Below are positions 44,646-46,487 of a stretch of DNA of 46,487 bases, piece by piece. The stretch is from positions 1 through 46,487 of IMG/VR virus record IMGVR_UViG_3300006802_000155, one strand, 5' to 3'. The DNA is from a virus. Within the stretch, counting starts at the first letter, position 1; each line of letters starts with the position of its first letter. The notes beneath the pieces were generated by a model. That model saw nothing but the letters and a program-made list of their open reading frames with translations. It had not been told where the DNA came from and did no database searches. The translations under genes and the position numbers were made by a program.

Positions 44646-45855
44646 GTGCGGCCGCCCTTGTCTTTACAGTGTGAAGCAGTGCTTCAGCCCAACGGTACGC
44701 GTTGTCTTCCATCGTGTATTTCTGCCGCACGACTTCACGTCCGTGCGCGGCGAGATCCTCACGCATAGTCTGGTTCGTAAGAAGCGTGCGAAGATGCCTC
44801 TCCCAATCACGTGGACGCTTCGCGAGTAAGCCAACGCCATCCGCGTTTAGACGTCGGTACTCAGAGAGCGGAGACATGATCGGCACAACACCAACAGCCG
44901 CGGCTTCAATGCCCTTCAGCCACGACTTAGCGTGATTGAATGCGGAGTCCTCGAGGGGACAGAGTGCGATATCGAATGTTGCGTACTGGCGCATGTACTC
45001 ACCACTTGTCAAGTCCACCCAATCCGTCGTCGCGTCTGGCTCTTCACCCATTCGGACAGCAACGCCCTTGCCCGTGCCAACGACCTTCCACATGAATGTA
45101 GGTACGTCCTCACTCTTACGAACTTGTGTCACTGATGCTCTAAGTTGCTGCAGATCATTGGGATGCGTTGCGACACTACCTGTCCACCCAACGATTGGGA
45201 CCACATTATGAGGATGCGAGTAGTCACACCACTCTTTGCTCACGTAGTTATCGATGACGATTGTGTTACGTGCGTACTCACCATAATGCCGTGCGAGTGC
45301 GGGCGTGCTCGTGATCAGAAGGTCTGTGTGACGAAGTGCGTTCTTGATGTTACGTCGGTGCGTCGCACCTTCGTGTGCGGGTACGTAATGCCATTCACCG
45401 ATCGTAGTGCGCTTAGTGACAGTCACGTTCCCAAATATGCGTGCGATCTTCTGCACTTCATCGTGTTGCATCCAGTGCGGCTCTACTGAGTACCACGCAA
45501 CGTTCTGTGGTGATATGCGATCAAAGTTGTCGTCGATGTCAACGACGACGATAATGCCACGCTCTTGTAAGAGTCGGAAGTAGTGTGTGAGCTTACTGTG
45601 TAAGGGACGTTGAAACACAGCAACGTCAATCGCTGGCATGTCAAGAATGCGCTGTGGGACGTGGTACTGCGTTGGCTCACCATCACCCCACGGTCCGCCC
45701 GCCCATTCGATGAGCGTCTTCTCTTGCATCTCGTCAACCCACAAGACTTCAATCTCATCACCAAACTGACGCGCGACTTCACGCCACGGCCAGATCAAGC
45801 GGTAATGCCCACATCCACCTTGATCAGCTGGAAACACACCCACACGGATAGGCAT
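44635..45855 (-). CDS. Glycosyltransferase (GT-B, GT4-like)
   Basis: The 406-residue protein has two Rossmann-like halves. The N-terminal half has RVGVFPADQGGCGHYRLIWP and IVVVDIDDNFD. The C-terminal half has VPIVGWTGSVATHPND and the donor motif SWLKGIEAAAVGVVPIMSPL with EYRRL. The latter is the E-x7-E-like pattern of GT4 enzymes. It may glycosylate a wall polymer, a virion protein or modified DNA. Confidence 0.8.
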   Translation of the reverse strand: MPIRVGVFPADQGGCGHYRLIWPWREVARQFGDEIEVLWVDEMQEKTLIEWAGGPWGDGEPTQYHVPQRILDMPAIDVAVFQRPLHSKLTHYFRLLQERGIIVVVDIDDNFDRISPQNVAWYSVEPHWMQHDEVQKIARIFGNVTVTKRTTIGEWHYVPAHEGATHRRNIKNALRHTDLLITSTPALARHYGEYARNTIVIDNYVSKEWCDYSHPHNVVPIVGWTGSVATHPNDLQQLRASVTQVRKSEDVPTFMWKVVGTGKGVAVRMGEEPDATTDWVDLTSGEYMRQYATFDIALCPLEDSAFNHAKSWLKGIEAAAVGVVPIMSPLSEYRRLNADGVGLLAKRPRDWERHLRTLLTNQTMREDLAAHGREVVRQKYTMEDNAYRWAEALLHTVKTRAAAHAS

Positions 45856-45856
45856 G

Positions 45857-46487
45857 TCAGCGGTCAGTCCACACGGTGCTGTAGTCCACTTGTGCGGCTT
45901 CTTTCGCTGCAGTGATGCTGCTTGACGTCTTCACAACCTGTCCTCCTACTTCAGTTGCGAATGCAAGATGCGGCGCCCAGCCATTCTCACTCCACATCTT
46001 TGTGCGTGAGGTGATGACTTTCGTTGGACCATTCATCGACACGATTGCACCGGCAGGCTTTGATGCCCACGCGCTGTGCTCATCTTCTGGTGTGTCGATC
46101 AAACGCCCAACGTGCACAGAGCCTTTCACGTCCGACACATCAGCGCGTGAGTTCGTATGCTGGTTGCCCTGGAACGTTGCCGCACCACGGGTTTCAATGT
46201 GTGGCATACGAATGAGCATCTCAACGTCTGCAAGATCAGCGTCTATCTCATTGAGAAGCGCATCAGCATCGATAGTGAGCGCGGGCGGCGCCGTGTGTTC
46301 ACCGCCCGCGCTCTCTTCCTGCAATGCAGGAAGACTTTGCGCATCCTGCTCCGCGGCTGCGGGCGCTGTGTCACTGTCGTGACTCGCACTCTCTTCAGCT
46401 TGCGGTGCTTCTTGCGCAAGTGGTTCTTCTAGTGCAGGCTCTTGCTCTTGCTCTTGCTCTTGCTCTTGCTCTTGCTCTTGCTCTTGC
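45857..46487 (-). CDS. Partial protein with Glu-Gln repeats
   Basis: The gene enters from the right edge, so the N-terminus is missing; 209 codons are visible. The visible part begins with repeated Glu-Gln dipeptides, then an acidic Ala/Glu section (EEPLAQEAPQAEESASHD), and ends with a globular segment (VEMLIRMPHIETRGAATFQG, AIVSMNGPTKVITSRTKMWS). Its place upstream of the capsid genes suggests a virion or assembly protein, but no family is recognised. Confidence 0.65.
   Translation of the reverse strand, partial: QEQEQEQEQEQEQEQEPALEEPLAQEAPQAEESASHDSDTAPAAAEQDAQSLPALQEESAGGEHTAPPALTIDADALLNEIDADLADVEMLIRMPHIETRGAATFQGNQHTNSRADVSDVKGSVHVGRLIDTPEDEHSAWASKPAGAIVSMNGPTKVITSRTKMWSENGWAPHLAFATEVGGQVVKTSSSITAAKEAAQVDYSTVWTDR
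46441..46487 (-). repeat. CTTGCT hexamer tandem repeat at window end
   Basis: The hexamer CTTGCT occurs almost eight times in a row to the last base. It encodes alternating Glu and Gln on the minus strand. The window probably ends here because the repeat broke an assembly, so the true copy number is unknown. Confidence 0.9.

Overview
The window is a stretch of a tailed-phage (siphovirus) genome whose host is probably an actinobacterium. Evidence for the host is a WhiB-like iron-sulfur protein (GIWGG signature), an MSMEG_6728-like glycosylase, a DUF2786 protein and a DUF6011-type protein, all typical of actinobacteria and their phages. Every supported gene lies on the minus strand, so the map reads from right to left. 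Both ends cut a gene. Terminase, portal and protease are not present and presumably lie beyond the right edge.

Reading in the direction of transcription: 46.5-43.2 kb holds a partial EQ-repeat protein, a glycosyltransferase, a 2-oxoglutarate dioxygenase and a methyltransferase. 43.1-27.9 kb holds the HK97-type capsid protein, head-tail connectors, tail-completion proteins, two or three fibre-like proteins, the tail tube, the tail chaperones, tape measure, distal tail, tail hub and fibres. 27.9-26.5 kb is the lysis cassette (M15 endolysin, holin, TM coiled-coil protein). 26.5-22.0 kb encodes nucleotide metabolism and replication: dNMP kinase, a thymidylate-synthase-family enzyme with a dCMP-type active site, dCMP deaminase, DNA polymerase A and a RuvC-like nuclease. 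22.0-13.1 kb holds a SNF2 helicase, Cas4-like exonuclease, Sak4-like ATPase, ssDNA-binding protein, a sugar kinase/HAD/nucleotidyltransferase/glycosyltransferase cassette, an all-alpha dNTP pyrophosphatase and a C5 cytosine methyltransferase.

The outstanding feature is 12.6-7.1 kb. A row of small, mostly unknown genes is punctuated by twelve type II hammerhead ribozymes. There is one ahead of the first gene and one in each following junction, always on the coding strand and always between the stop codon of one gene and the Shine-Dalgarno sequence of the next. Each has the full catalytic core. In all twelve the apical loop of stem I is complementary to the bases just 3' of stem II, with compensatory changes between copies. 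The upstream stop codon is often part of stem II. The array should cut one long transcript into single-gene mRNAs, each beginning with a hairpin (stem I) and ending with a hairpin (stem III). The first ribozyme is also enclosed by an inverted repeat that pairs the first gene's Shine-Dalgarno sequence with an anti-SD in the leader.

Left of the array (7.1-0 kb) are an XRE regulator, the glycosylase, WhiB, a methyltransferase, a PrimPol-SF3 helicase, an iteron-like repeat cluster that may be a replication origin, structured and G-rich non-coding elements, a lysozyme-like lipoprotein and a highly structured leader before the gene cut by the left edge.
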